Assembly (NCBI GenBank): GCA_018702715.1
Contig: JABIYQ010000289.1
Span: 1 to 8,630, forward strand
Reading direction: 5' to 3'
DNA: 8,630 bases
DNA from: Desulfobacula sp.
GTDB taxonomy: Bacteria > Desulfobacterota > Desulfobacteria > Desulfobacterales > Desulfobacteraceae
How positions within the stretch are numbered: the stretch's first letter is position 1; every line of letters begins with the position of its first letter. A program made the translations under genes and the position numbers. Below are positions 1 through 5,940 of this stretch, piece by piece. The notes beneath the pieces are model-generated. The model did no database searches and was not told the DNA's origin. It saw only the letters and a program-made list of their open reading frames with translations.

Positions 1-39
1 AAATCCGGTGTTTGATAAAAACTGGAGAAGCAGTTCCAT
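1..39 (-). CDS. Sodium-translocating decarboxylase beta subunit (OadB-like), N-terminal start only
   Basis: The minus strand opens an ATG at 37-39 and reads MELLLQFLSNTGF without a stop to the window edge. This matches the typical start of OadB/MmdB/GcdB beta subunits, integral membrane proteins that couple decarboxylation of a biotin-bound carboxyl group to sodium export. An AGGA ribosome-binding sequence lies just upstream (about 46-49). The neighbouring OadG-like gene on the same strand, ending 147 bases upstream, strongly supports the call. Only 13 codons are visible, so the substrate class (oxaloacetate, methylmalonyl-CoA or glutaconyl-CoA) cannot be told. The 147-base gap shows no other reading frame longer than about a dozen codons and no clear terminator. 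Confidence 0.7.
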   Translation of the reverse strand, partial: MELLLQFLSNTGF

Positions 40-186
40 TCTTCTTTTCCTAATTATTGTGTGTGTTTCACCTGAAAGCTATTCACAACGCCCGGTCTTA
101 TTGGGAATGGCGCTCATAACTTTAATGTTAGTTTGTCGTTGTTTCTTAGTAGCGTTTGTGAGTCATTATGTTCCAATTGTGAGCGT

Positions 187-597
187 TTATCCGTTCCAAA
201 TAAATAACCCCTCACCTTCACGTATCAGTGTTCCGGCATCTCTGAGACGGCTAACCGTCAGAATAGGGTGCGGAAAATTGTTTTGCTCAGCAACCTGGTA
301 AAGATCGCTCAACTCAAAAGGTTGTTCAAGTTTGTCAATAAGCATTTGATAGATTTTGGCTGTTTCCAAAATGTCGTTTGGTAATATCTTGGGAACAGAT
401 ATCTCATCCTTGCTTTTGACCCCACTCTTAACTGGGGGTTCTGTGGTCTGTTTAGCTTTTTTGTCAAAGATGGCGACCAGCTTATGCAGTTGTGAGATGA
501 TAATGGACAGGATGATTAATCCCGACATTACTATCAGCGGTCCGGTAATGGCCATTGCCCAGCCATTATAAGCACTTATGGCTTCTAATCCGTACAA
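187..597 (-). CDS. OadG-like gamma subunit of a sodium-pumping decarboxylase
   Basis: This 136-residue protein has one N-terminal membrane segment (about residues 13-37, AITGPLIVMSGLIILSIIIS), a charged linker (about 44-72) and a C-terminal helical, winged-helix-like part (about 76-136) ending in LFIWNG. That layout fits OadG-family subunits of anaerobic deltaproteobacteria, which help assemble the membrane decarboxylase. Classical OadG is shorter and has a Pro/Ala-rich tail; the folded C-terminal part appears to be a lineage variant (recalled, not checked by search). The start is TTG at 595-597: a perfect AGGAGG (607-612 on the complement) sits 9 bases before it and there is no suitable ATG nearby. 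The gene lies 22 bases after the cyclic-nucleotide-binding gene and before an OadB-like start, so the three probably share a transcript. Confidence 0.75.
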   Translation of the reverse strand: MYGLEAISAYNGWAMAITGPLIVMSGLIILSIIISQLHKLVAIFDKKAKQTTEPPVKSGVKSKDEISVPKILPNDILETAKIYQMLIDKLEQPFELSDLYQVAEQNNFPHPILTVSRLRDAGTLIREGEGLFIWNG

Positions 598-619
598 AAT
601 TTTGATCCTCCTGTCTCAT

Positions 620-1045
620 TTATTGTGATCCTGTTGGTATAGTTCGCCGTTCTGAGGCGATTTTATCAATTTTTTTCATTATTTTTTCGCCTAGGGCATT
701 ATCTCCCTGGATCAGTTCAAAAAAATCCCTGCTCGATATTTCCAACACCTCTCCGTCTTTTTTGGCTGTAACGGTTCCTGTATAGTGGAATGGATGGATA
801 ACTGTAGACCAGCCCATCACCTCACCTATCTGCTCTAAAATAATCGAACGATCTCCTTCGAAAGCGACCTCATAAGTTCCGGAGAGGATAATAAAGAAAG
901 TGAGCGCCGGAGTACCTCGTTCAATTATGACCTCGCCGGCCTCGACAGTTCTGGATTTAAGCGCTGCTGCACACGATTCCAACTCATGTTGCTTAAAATC
1001 TAGAAAAAAATCGAGGGGTTTGAGAATATGGGCATCAATACTCAT
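620..1045 (-). CDS. Stand-alone cyclic-nucleotide-binding (Crp/PKA-R type) domain protein
   Basis: The 141-residue product is essentially one cNMP-binding beta-roll: the entry motif AGEVIIERG (about 36-44), FFIILSG (50-56), then a phosphate-binding-cassette position at GEVMGWS (74-80), TGTVTA (89-94) and the closing helix region DFFELI (107-112). There is no helix-turn-helix and no kinase or channel part. The cassette lacks the usual Arg that contacts the cyclic phosphate (HPFHYTGTV instead of an R-x-A-T-V-like run), so it may bind another ligand or none. ATG at 1043-1045 is preceded by AAGGAG six bases upstream. It is the first gene of the oadG/oadB-like run, which suggests allosteric control or a partner role for the sodium pump; this is inference from position. 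Confidence 0.8.
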   Translation of the reverse strand: MSIDAHILKPLDFFLDFKQHELESCAAALKSRTVEAGEVIIERGTPALTFFIILSGTYEVAFEGDRSIILEQIGEVMGWSTVIHPFHYTGTVTAKKDGEVLEISSRDFFELIQGDNALGEKIMKKIDKIASERRTIPTGSQ

Positions 1046-1561
1046 AACTGGCTCCTTATACTTGATACAAGCCTGTTTATTCCATTATCTTCAAGCTCGC
1101 TGAATATAGGTAATTTGCTTAAATTTTCTTTTATATTATTCATTATTCCCTGTAATATTACCACCAGTTGCCATATATTCACATTAAAAACTGTTTATTC
1201 AAACATATTTTGTAAGGCATGTCGATAGGAAATGCTATTATATAGCCTTATAATTATGTTTTATAGAATGAACCATACTTTTTTAAATAATCGAACTAAT
1301 ACAGATAGGAACTTGCTTTTTGTTAACCAAAACATAAAAAAATCTTCCAAACCTGAAATATTACCTCCAACCTGATACAGCTACAACATGTTGTAGCTGT
1401 ATCAGGTGAATGCAAATTAAGTCAAACAAAAAAAGCAAGGACGTAAAACATTTGAAAAAACATATTGGCATTTCCCAAAAATTTCTGAAACACATTAAAT
1501 TTTAGCTGTTTTTGAGTATCTTCAGTATTTCAATTTTATAATCGTTCGGAACATTTTTGAC
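1046..1561. other. Non-coding region of 516 bases between two minus-strand operons
   Basis: The stretch is very AT-rich and holds no convincing reading frame on either strand. It contains the downstream end of the MFS operon and, nearer 1046, the upstream region of the cNMP-binding gene. The only strong structure is the 38-bp perfect palindrome at 1370-1407. No hairpin followed directly by a T run is seen after the MFS stop at 1562, and no consensus sigma-70 or sigma-54 promoter could be assigned with confidence. Confidence 0.6.
1370..1407. repeat. Perfect 38-bp palindrome without spacer
   Basis: The left half ACCTGATACAGCTACAACA (1370-1388) is the exact reverse complement of the right half TGTTGTAGCTGTATCAGGT (1389-1407); the next base pair outward does not match. 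In RNA it would form a stem of about 17 pairs with a tiny CATG loop, from either strand. It lies 155 bases downstream of the MFS gene and 325 bases upstream of the cNMP-binding gene. It is not followed closely by a T run on either strand (the nearest on the minus strand is about 27 bases away), so it is not a standard intrinsic terminator. It could be a protein site, an RNA 3'-end stabiliser or the footprint of a mobile element. Confidence 0.9.
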
Positions 1562-2749
1562 TCAGACATCATTCTTTTTCTCCCTATTGTAAAAAAGGTA
1601 GACAAATGAGAAAAGAGCAGCTATCAGATATAATCTGGGCAATAGTTCAACATCATTCCCATACCTTAGCAAGAAAAATCCCATTAAAGCAAAAACAGCG
1701 AGAAAAAACTGAGAAAAATAGCTTTTGATAAAGATATATTCATGAGCAGTAGTGGATTTTGCCAAATCAAAAAATCGTTTATTAAAAGCAAGTCTGAATA
1801 TAGAGGTGCAAAAGGTTATTATTGCAAGGATCATAAGAAGAGAGACGGTGTTCAATTTTTGGGACAACACTCCCCTTAGAATCCATGAAAGACTATATAG
1901 GCAGACTGCGGCTGTATACATAATATTTTTAGGCAAGCGGTCTATGCTATTTTTTATAATTATAAAAATGGCTCCAAAGATCACCATGAGTAAAATAACA
2001 AGCAAACCAAGCTTCCAATAGCTTTGCTTGACAATCAGAAAAAGTGAAATCATCCAGAAATAGCTCTCAAGGTAAAGAAAAATACCATCCACGGCAAATA
2101 TAAATCTTGAATTGAAGCGATCTTTGTATCCTGTCACGAATCTGAAACTAAGCGGAGCTGCTGATACTATACCGGTATCAAGTTTTATTTTGCCGGCCTT
2201 TAGCACAAAAATTATGGCAGATACTATAACAATACCAGCAGAAAATATATAAACAGATAAAAAATCCGATTTTTCCAGCATTGCTCCCCCGGCAAATATC
2301 CCTGTTTTTAAAACGATAAGGATAAAAATCTGGAAATTTCCAAATTTTTGTCCTGAATTTTCTTGTGTTATTGTATCAAGAAAGAGAAGCCTTTGAATCA
2401 TCCAGAAGTTACAATTGAAAACACCATTGAAGAATCCGGAAATGATAATGAAAATTATGTCCTTTTCCATAAAGAACAGGGTAATAAGGGTCATCTCACT
2501 TAAAAGGGAAAAGACGATGAGATATCTCAAAGATAGATATTTGGAAACCCTGTCCCAAAGATACAGGCTTGTGAAAAAACCAATTCCAGTGATCCCGATA
2601 AAAAAGCAAATCTGTGCAAGAGAGAACCCGGCTTCATAAAGATATACTGGAATATAAAAGGGAAACAACCCGATAAGGAAAGAATGCACACCAAGAAAAG
2701 AATATAAACCGCGAGCCTGTAGGGTCATTTTATGCAAGGGTAAATCCAT
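1562..2749 (-). CDS. Major facilitator superfamily transporter, probable exporter
   Basis: This 395-residue protein has about twelve hydrophobic segments (roughly residues 16-38, 43-65, 74-93, 97-117, 138-157, 163-185, 215-240, 247-266, 277-293, 301-320, 341-361, 369-387). A central loop near 186-212 and a WDR (65-67) plus basic run in the loop between helices 2 and 3 fit the MFS signature position. The substrate cannot be read from sequence. It is the last gene of the operon with two ATP-grasp ligases, so export of a ligase product is the simplest idea. The chosen start is the ATG in the third of three 14-bp repeats; a second ATG seven codons later (2726-2728, MTLQARG) has no better ribosome-binding site. 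Translation may depend on ribosomes arriving from the upstream gene through the minicistrons at 2751-2777. Confidence 0.82.
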   Translation of the reverse strand: MDLPLHKMTLQARGLYSFLGVHSFLIGLFPFYIPVYLYEAGFSLAQICFFIGITGIGFFTSLYLWDRVSKYLSLRYLIVFSLLSEMTLITLFFMEKDIIFIIISGFFNGVFNCNFWMIQRLLFLDTITQENSGQKFGNFQIFILIVLKTGIFAGGAMLEKSDFLSVYIFSAGIVIVSAIIFVLKAGKIKLDTGIVSAAPLSFRFVTGYKDRFNSRFIFAVDGIFLYLESYFWMISLFLIVKQSYWKLGLLVILLMVIFGAIFIIIKNSIDRLPKNIMYTAAVCLYSLSWILRGVLSQKLNTVSLLMILAIITFCTSIFRLAFNKRFFDLAKSTTAHEYIFIKSYFSQFFLAVFALMGFFLLRYGNDVELLPRLYLIAALFSFVYLFYNREKKNDV

Positions 2750-2779
2750 TAGGGTAAATCCATTAGGGCAAATCCATTT
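2738..2779 (-). repeat. Three 14-bp tandem repeats forming two overlapping minicistrons before the MFS gene
   Basis: On the plus strand the unit GGGTAAATCCATTA occurs at 2738-2751 and 2752-2765, and as GGGCAAATCCATTT at 2766-2779. Read on the coding (minus) strand, each unit carries ATG GAT TTx CCC. The first two (starting at 2777 and 2763) read Met-Asp-Leu-Pro and then TAA, each stop overlapping the next start as TAATG. The third ATG (2749) opens into the MFS gene. The stop of the upstream ATP-grasp gene (2779-2781) is one base before the first of these ATGs. A GGA within each unit may serve as a weak ribosome-binding site for the next ATG. Confidence 0.9.
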
Positions 2780-3687
2780 TAGAATATATCTTTCTGCTGT
2801 ATTTCAAGCCGATTTAAGACATCATAAAAGTGACTAAGTTCTTGTTTTTTCCCATAACGCGGATAATGGTGCATTTTTAAATATGGCCTGGAATTGACTT
2901 CAAGAAATATCACACGTTGATCAGTATATGGAAAGTCTATTCCTTTTTCAAAAATAGCATCAATTCCTAAGATGTTGGCATTAAAATAGGGAATGATTTT
3001 CAGGAAAAGTTCCCTGTTTTGTTCATGCATGCTGTCTGTATCAAGGGTTTCAATGATGCCGCCCGGTGCAAGGGCAACACGGTTATAAAGGGTAACCATT
3101 TCTCCTTTTGATGGTATGGATGTAAAACAAAGACTGCTTTTTTTCAGGAACCTGGCCGTTCTTAAATTTTTTCCAATTGGGTGGATAACTGGATAAAGCG
3201 CCATCTTCTCTCGTAGGTCATTTTCCCTGTCTATAAGCTCTTCTATGCTTGAGTTCCCGTCCCCAATTACAAATGGCGGATATCGTCTGATGACGGACAT
3301 TATTTCATCCTTTACCACCACAACGCGATAATTTTTTCCTTTAAGATACTGCTCTATTACTGAACTCGGCCACCATATTTTAACAAGTACAATGGCTTTG
3401 AGCAATTGAGTATAGTTGTTAATGGGGAAATGACTGCCCCGGGAAAAACCGCTTACATTTGGTTTTACAACAATGGGAAATCCATATTTTTTTGCAAACA
3501 AGAAAGGTTTAACAAGGCCCCAGAAAATTTCACCCCTTGCATGGGGTATACCATTTTGAGAAAATATTTCTCTGGCCTGTTTTTTGGAACGACAGCTTTT
3601 TCTTGTGGATAGCGAATTGTAATTGCTACAGCCGCCAAGAAATTTTTTATCAACCCATGAATAGATTATTCGTTTCAAAGATTTCAT
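2779..3687 (-). CDS. ATP-grasp ligase resembling the central domain of cyanophycin synthetase
   Basis: This 302-residue protein has the ATP-grasp layout: helical lead-in KKQAREIFSQNGIP (36-48), ATP-binding Lys in VVKPNVSG (73-80) with the SRG loop (82-84), a hinge/adenine strand VIEQYLKGKNYRV (110-122), the cyanophycin-synthetase-like run FVIGDGNSSIEELI (139-152), and metal-binding FLEVNSRP (261-268, Glu263 and Asn265). The N-terminal and Mur-ligase-like C-terminal domains of real cyanophycin synthetases are absent. The family forms an amide or peptide bond through an acyl phosphate; the substrates here are unknown. ATG at 3685-3687 overlaps the previous stop as ATGA, and AAGG lies seven bases upstream, showing tight coupling to the preceding ligase gene. 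Downstream it is coupled through the 14-bp repeats to the MFS gene. Confidence 0.8.
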   Translation of the reverse strand: MKSLKRIIYSWVDKKFLGGCSNYNSLSTRKSCRSKKQAREIFSQNGIPHARGEIFWGLVKPFLFAKKYGFPIVVKPNVSGFSRGSHFPINNYTQLLKAIVLVKIWWPSSVIEQYLKGKNYRVVVVKDEIMSVIRRYPPFVIGDGNSSIEELIDRENDLREKMALYPVIHPIGKNLRTARFLKKSSLCFTSIPSKGEMVTLYNRVALAPGGIIETLDTDSMHEQNRELFLKIIPYFNANILGIDAIFEKGIDFPYTDQRVIFLEVNSRPYLKMHHYPRYGKKQELSHFYDVLNRLEIQQKDIF

Positions 3688-4505
3688 AGTTTAACCTTAT
3701 AATGTGCTTTTGTTTTTTTTAAAAAAATGTTTTCACCTGTTTCATTTTTGGGAATATTTTTTACAAGTTTTGCAGCAAGTAACATCGTTAATTTTATAAT
3801 CTTCTTTTTTTCACATGAGTCAACATTTTCAGCAAGCAGAACAAGTGGCATTGGAAGAAAAAGATTTATTTCAATAATGTAAAATTTTTTATTAAAGATT
3901 TCTTTTATATTATTTGCCTTTAACCCGATCCTTGCCACGCGAAATTCTCCAATATTTCTCAAAAGAGACCAGATGGTCTGTAATTCTTTTGCGCTAAGAG
4001 TCTTTGTTATATCTACATAGCCGGTACAGGGGTTATGTATTGAATTTATTGGATGGCTTTTCAAACAGGTGTTTGTTACCTCGGTCACAGACAGAAAGTC
4101 ATAATTGTCGTGGTTGTCAGGAGAACGTAAATAATATATCTCAAACTCTTTTTCTCCAGAGGCTGCATCCTGAACTATAAAGGGCATGTCTTGTGTTTTG
4201 GAAACAGCCTGAAACCCTCTGTATTCATTTTCGTTATTTGCACGAATAATACCATTGGAATTCTGGCCCCATTCAGGCTTTATAAAAACAGGGTAAGCCT
4301 TTGGGGGGTGATCAGGATCATAGTAGTATTGTTCAAGTCTCCAACGATGGGGAATGATTGTGTCCATGTCCAGTTTTGAAAATATACCTTTTTCTTTATT
4401 AAAAAACATGCTGTTTAGTTGAAAATAATTCCATGGAAGGGCACGGTGGCGCATACAGGCCCATAGAAACCAGAAAACCAGAGAAATGTGTGGATAGACT
4501 TTCAA
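3684..4505 (-). CDS. Second, divergent ATP-grasp family protein (carboxylate-amine ligase-like)
   Basis: From the TTG at 4503-4505 the product is 273 residues. Visible ATP-grasp parts are VFIKPEWGQNSNGI (about 73-86, Lys76 and the Gly-rich loop), IVQDAASGEKEFEIYY (about 110-125) and the metal-binding YIIEINLFLPMP (about 209-220, Glu212 and Asn214). An N-terminal part (about 1-60) with a hydrophobic, Trp-rich stretch precedes them. It differs clearly from the neighbouring ligase, so this is not a recent duplication. A longer frame from a GTG at 4533-4535 exists, but that GTG has no properly spaced ribosome-binding site, whereas GGAAGGA ends seven bases before the TTG. The gene starts four bases after the stop of the small upstream gene and overlaps the next ligase by ATGA. 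Substrate unknown. Confidence 0.72.
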   Translation of the reverse strand: MKVYPHISLVFWFLWACMRHRALPWNYFQLNSMFFNKEKGIFSKLDMDTIIPHRWRLEQYYYDPDHPPKAYPVFIKPEWGQNSNGIIRANNENEYRGFQAVSKTQDMPFIVQDAASGEKEFEIYYLRSPDNHDNYDFLSVTEVTNTCLKSHPINSIHNPCTGYVDITKTLSAKELQTIWSLLRNIGEFRVARIGLKANNIKEIFNKKFYIIEINLFLPMPLVLLAENVDSCEKKKIIKLTMLLAAKLVKNIPKNETGENIFLKKTKAHYKVKL

Positions 4506-4509
4506 AATG

Positions 4510-4728
4510 CTATCCTTCCCGGCTGAATATTTCACCCTTCATCGCATCATCAGAGGGAATATGGATGCTGAGGGTTTCTTCAACCGCCTTTACCTGGTGA
4601 ATATGATTATCAAAGGTTCCTGGCTTTCCAGTGGAAGAGGAAAACTGAGATTTGGATGTGCTTATCTGGGCCTCTTCCCGAGGTTTCGATAAGTATAGTG
4701 CCAAATGTGTTCCGATTCTCCTCAGCAT
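4510..4728 (-). CDS. Small protein of unknown function, first gene of the ATP-grasp/MFS operon
   Basis: From the ATG at 4726-4728 (GGAG four bases upstream) the product has 72 residues; an ATG five codons earlier (4741-4743) is possible but its GAAGG is too close. It begins MLRRIGTHLALYLSKP, has a Ser/Thr-rich middle (QISTSKSQFSSSTGKPG) and an acidic end containing SIHIPSDDAMKGE. No signal peptide or membrane span is evident and no family is recognised with confidence. The opening resembles, from memory, the start of permuted papain-like (YiiX/C92-type) peptidases, so it could be a truncated relic of one. Alternatively it could be a peptide substrate or carrier for the two ligases that follow. 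Its stop is four bases before the next start and overlaps that gene's ribosome-binding context, which favours a translated gene. Confidence 0.5.
   Translation of the reverse strand: MLRRIGTHLALYLSKPREEAQISTSKSQFSSSTGKPGTFDNHIHQVKAVEETLSIHIPSDDAMKGEIFSREG
4513..4519 (-). promoter_or_regulatory. Ribosome-binding site deciding the TTG start of the first ATP-grasp gene
   Basis: GGAAGGA on the minus strand lies seven bases before TTG at 4503-4505. It sits inside the last codons of the small upstream gene, whose TAG stop (4510-4512) falls between this site and the TTG. This favours the TTG over the GTG at 4533-4535 and suggests translational coupling. Confidence 0.6.
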
Positions 4729-4796
4729 ATTACTCCATATCATACCTTCAAGGTTTTAAGGACCCGGTAATACAGAAATCACGTGGCCCATAAATT

Positions 4797-5783
4797 TCAA
4801 ATAATTGATGACAGCCTTTGATACGCATTGTTCAGTTTAACAAATTCTTCGTGGGAGCCACCCGTATCAGGGTGAACCTGTCTTGCAAACCTGCGGTAAA
4901 GTTTGGATAAGTTTTTTTTTGTCATGGTTTTAAGCTCTTTTTTGGTTATATTAAAAATTTTGCAGGCTTTATCCGTGGTAATGGATTTTTTGGGCCTGGG
5001 CTTAAAAGAACGATGCCGGAACATGAAGCTTTTGGCAAAATCATCCAATAGTGTTGTGTCTGCGTAAGAATGATCAAAGAACATTATGCTGTAGCGGATC
5101 ATGTACTCATCAAGATGAGTGTCTTTGTTAAAAATCTCAATATTCAGTCGACAGATTTCTTTGGAAAAATATTCATCCACTTTTTCCTGGTCAAGGACAT
5201 GGGGCATTGTCTTTGCCATAAACCCTGAAAAAAAACTCTGGAGATCAAAAATTGTATAAACATAGGATTTTAACTCATGGGTTTTTAATGAAAATTCCTG
5301 TTTGAGAAAATACTGCTCAATTTCGTCCCTAGATTGATGGATAAGGTCTTTAAACAGAACCGCAGGCATGTTTTCCACAGGGTCTTGATCCATATTTCCA
5401 AATTTTAAAAAGTGAGTTCTTCTCTTGTCAAAATTGTGGACTCGGGCAGCGATCTGATTTTTTTCTCTTTTGGTTAAATTTTTGTGATGCTTATTTGAGG
5501 ATCGACTTTTAAAGTTTTCAATAGCCCGTCTGATATCCGCCCTGATCCAGGGCCAGAATAGATCCTCTATCTCATCAGAATCATAGTCTGCACCAGATTC
5601 AGACAGGATATCTTCCATCTTTTCATCAAAATAAAATGCATTGCCACCGGGATATTTAACAAACAAAGACGGATCTGAACCCAGATCAAACAGATCCCTG
5701 AAAGTCAATTGTGAATCAATGATACAAGATTCCCTTATAATATACTGTGACTGCCCGTGATTTTTTTTATACGCAATATACAT
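4797..5783 (-). CDS. J-domain protein with C-terminal DnaJ domain
   Basis: The 328-residue product carries a J domain at its very end (about 273-328): ACKIFNITKKEL, then LSKLYRRFARQVHPDTGG with the essential His-Pro-Asp at 304-306, then EEFVKLNNAYQRL. This domain stimulates the ATPase of an Hsp70 (DnaK) partner. The long N-terminal part begins MYIAYKKNHGQSQYIIRES and contains LFDLGSDP and YPGGNAFYFDE, which I recall as a pattern shared by deltaproteobacterial DnaJ-domain proteins. It has no zinc-finger or Gly/Phe region, so it is not DnaJ itself but a specialised co-chaperone. The chosen ATG (5781-5783) fits that family start. A TTG at 5814-5816 would add 11 hydrophobic residues but has no ribosome-binding site; neither does the ATG show a clear one. 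Confidence 0.8.
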   Translation of the reverse strand: MYIAYKKNHGQSQYIIRESCIIDSQLTFRDLFDLGSDPSLFVKYPGGNAFYFDEKMEDILSESGADYDSDEIEDLFWPWIRADIRRAIENFKSRSSNKHHKNLTKREKNQIAARVHNFDKRRTHFLKFGNMDQDPVENMPAVLFKDLIHQSRDEIEQYFLKQEFSLKTHELKSYVYTIFDLQSFFSGFMAKTMPHVLDQEKVDEYFSKEICRLNIEIFNKDTHLDEYMIRYSIMFFDHSYADTTLLDDFAKSFMFRHRSFKPRPKKSITTDKACKIFNITKKELKTMTKKNLSKLYRRFARQVHPDTGGSHEEFVKLNNAYQRLSSII

Positions 5784-5818
5784 GATTAAAATTATACAGA
5801 ATAATTTATAGAACAATA

Positions 5819-5935
5819 CTATTCAAAGTTGTGAACAAAAATAAAATCATTTTCAGCTTTAGCGCTATGACAGTTGACGCACCCTTTTGGCTTTCCACAG
5901 GGTTTAAAATGTGATTCGCCGTAATGATAATCCTC
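5819..5935 (-). pseudogene. C-terminal remnant of a c-type cytochrome (CxxCH)
   Basis: Between the J-domain gene and the DUF362 gene, the minus strand reads EDYHYGESHFKPCGKPKG, then CVNCH (5867-5881), then SAKAENDFIFVHNFE and a TAG stop. The haem-attachment motif followed by a short KAENDFIFVHNF-like tail resembles the C-terminal end of cytochrome P460-type and related single-haem periplasmic proteins. The frame has no start codon: about five codons upstream of the motif region it meets an in-frame TAA (5948-5950), inside the end of the DUF362 gene. It is therefore a 3' fragment left after deletion or rearrangement, not a working gene. The exact family is uncertain. Confidence 0.6.
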
Positions 5936-5940
5936 TTGAG

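Noticed and set aside
8..301. A 97-codon plus-strand frame
   Set aside because: It runs antisense over the oadB-like start and the oadG-like gene and has no ribosome-binding site.
1028..1228. A 66-codon plus-strand frame in the intergenic region
   Set aside because: It begins inside the cNMP-binding gene on the opposite strand, is low-complexity and AT-rich, and has no supporting site.
1370..1407. Intrinsic terminator for the MFS operon
   Set aside because: The stem is strong but the nearest T run on the minus strand is about 27 bases further on, so it does not fit the terminator pattern.
2738..2779. CRISPR array or phase-variable frameshift switch
   Set aside because: Three directly adjacent 14-bp units without spacers are not CRISPR, and unit number does not change the frame of the MFS gene because the last ATG is always in frame.
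3406..3653. Alternative frames on both strands within the cyanophycin-synthetase-like gene
   Set aside because: The sense frame carries clear ATP-grasp motifs throughout; these are overlaps by chance.
4533..4535. GTG as start of the first ATP-grasp gene
   Set aside because: Its purine run abuts the codon with no spacer, whereas the TTG at 4503-4505 has GGAAGGA at seven bases.
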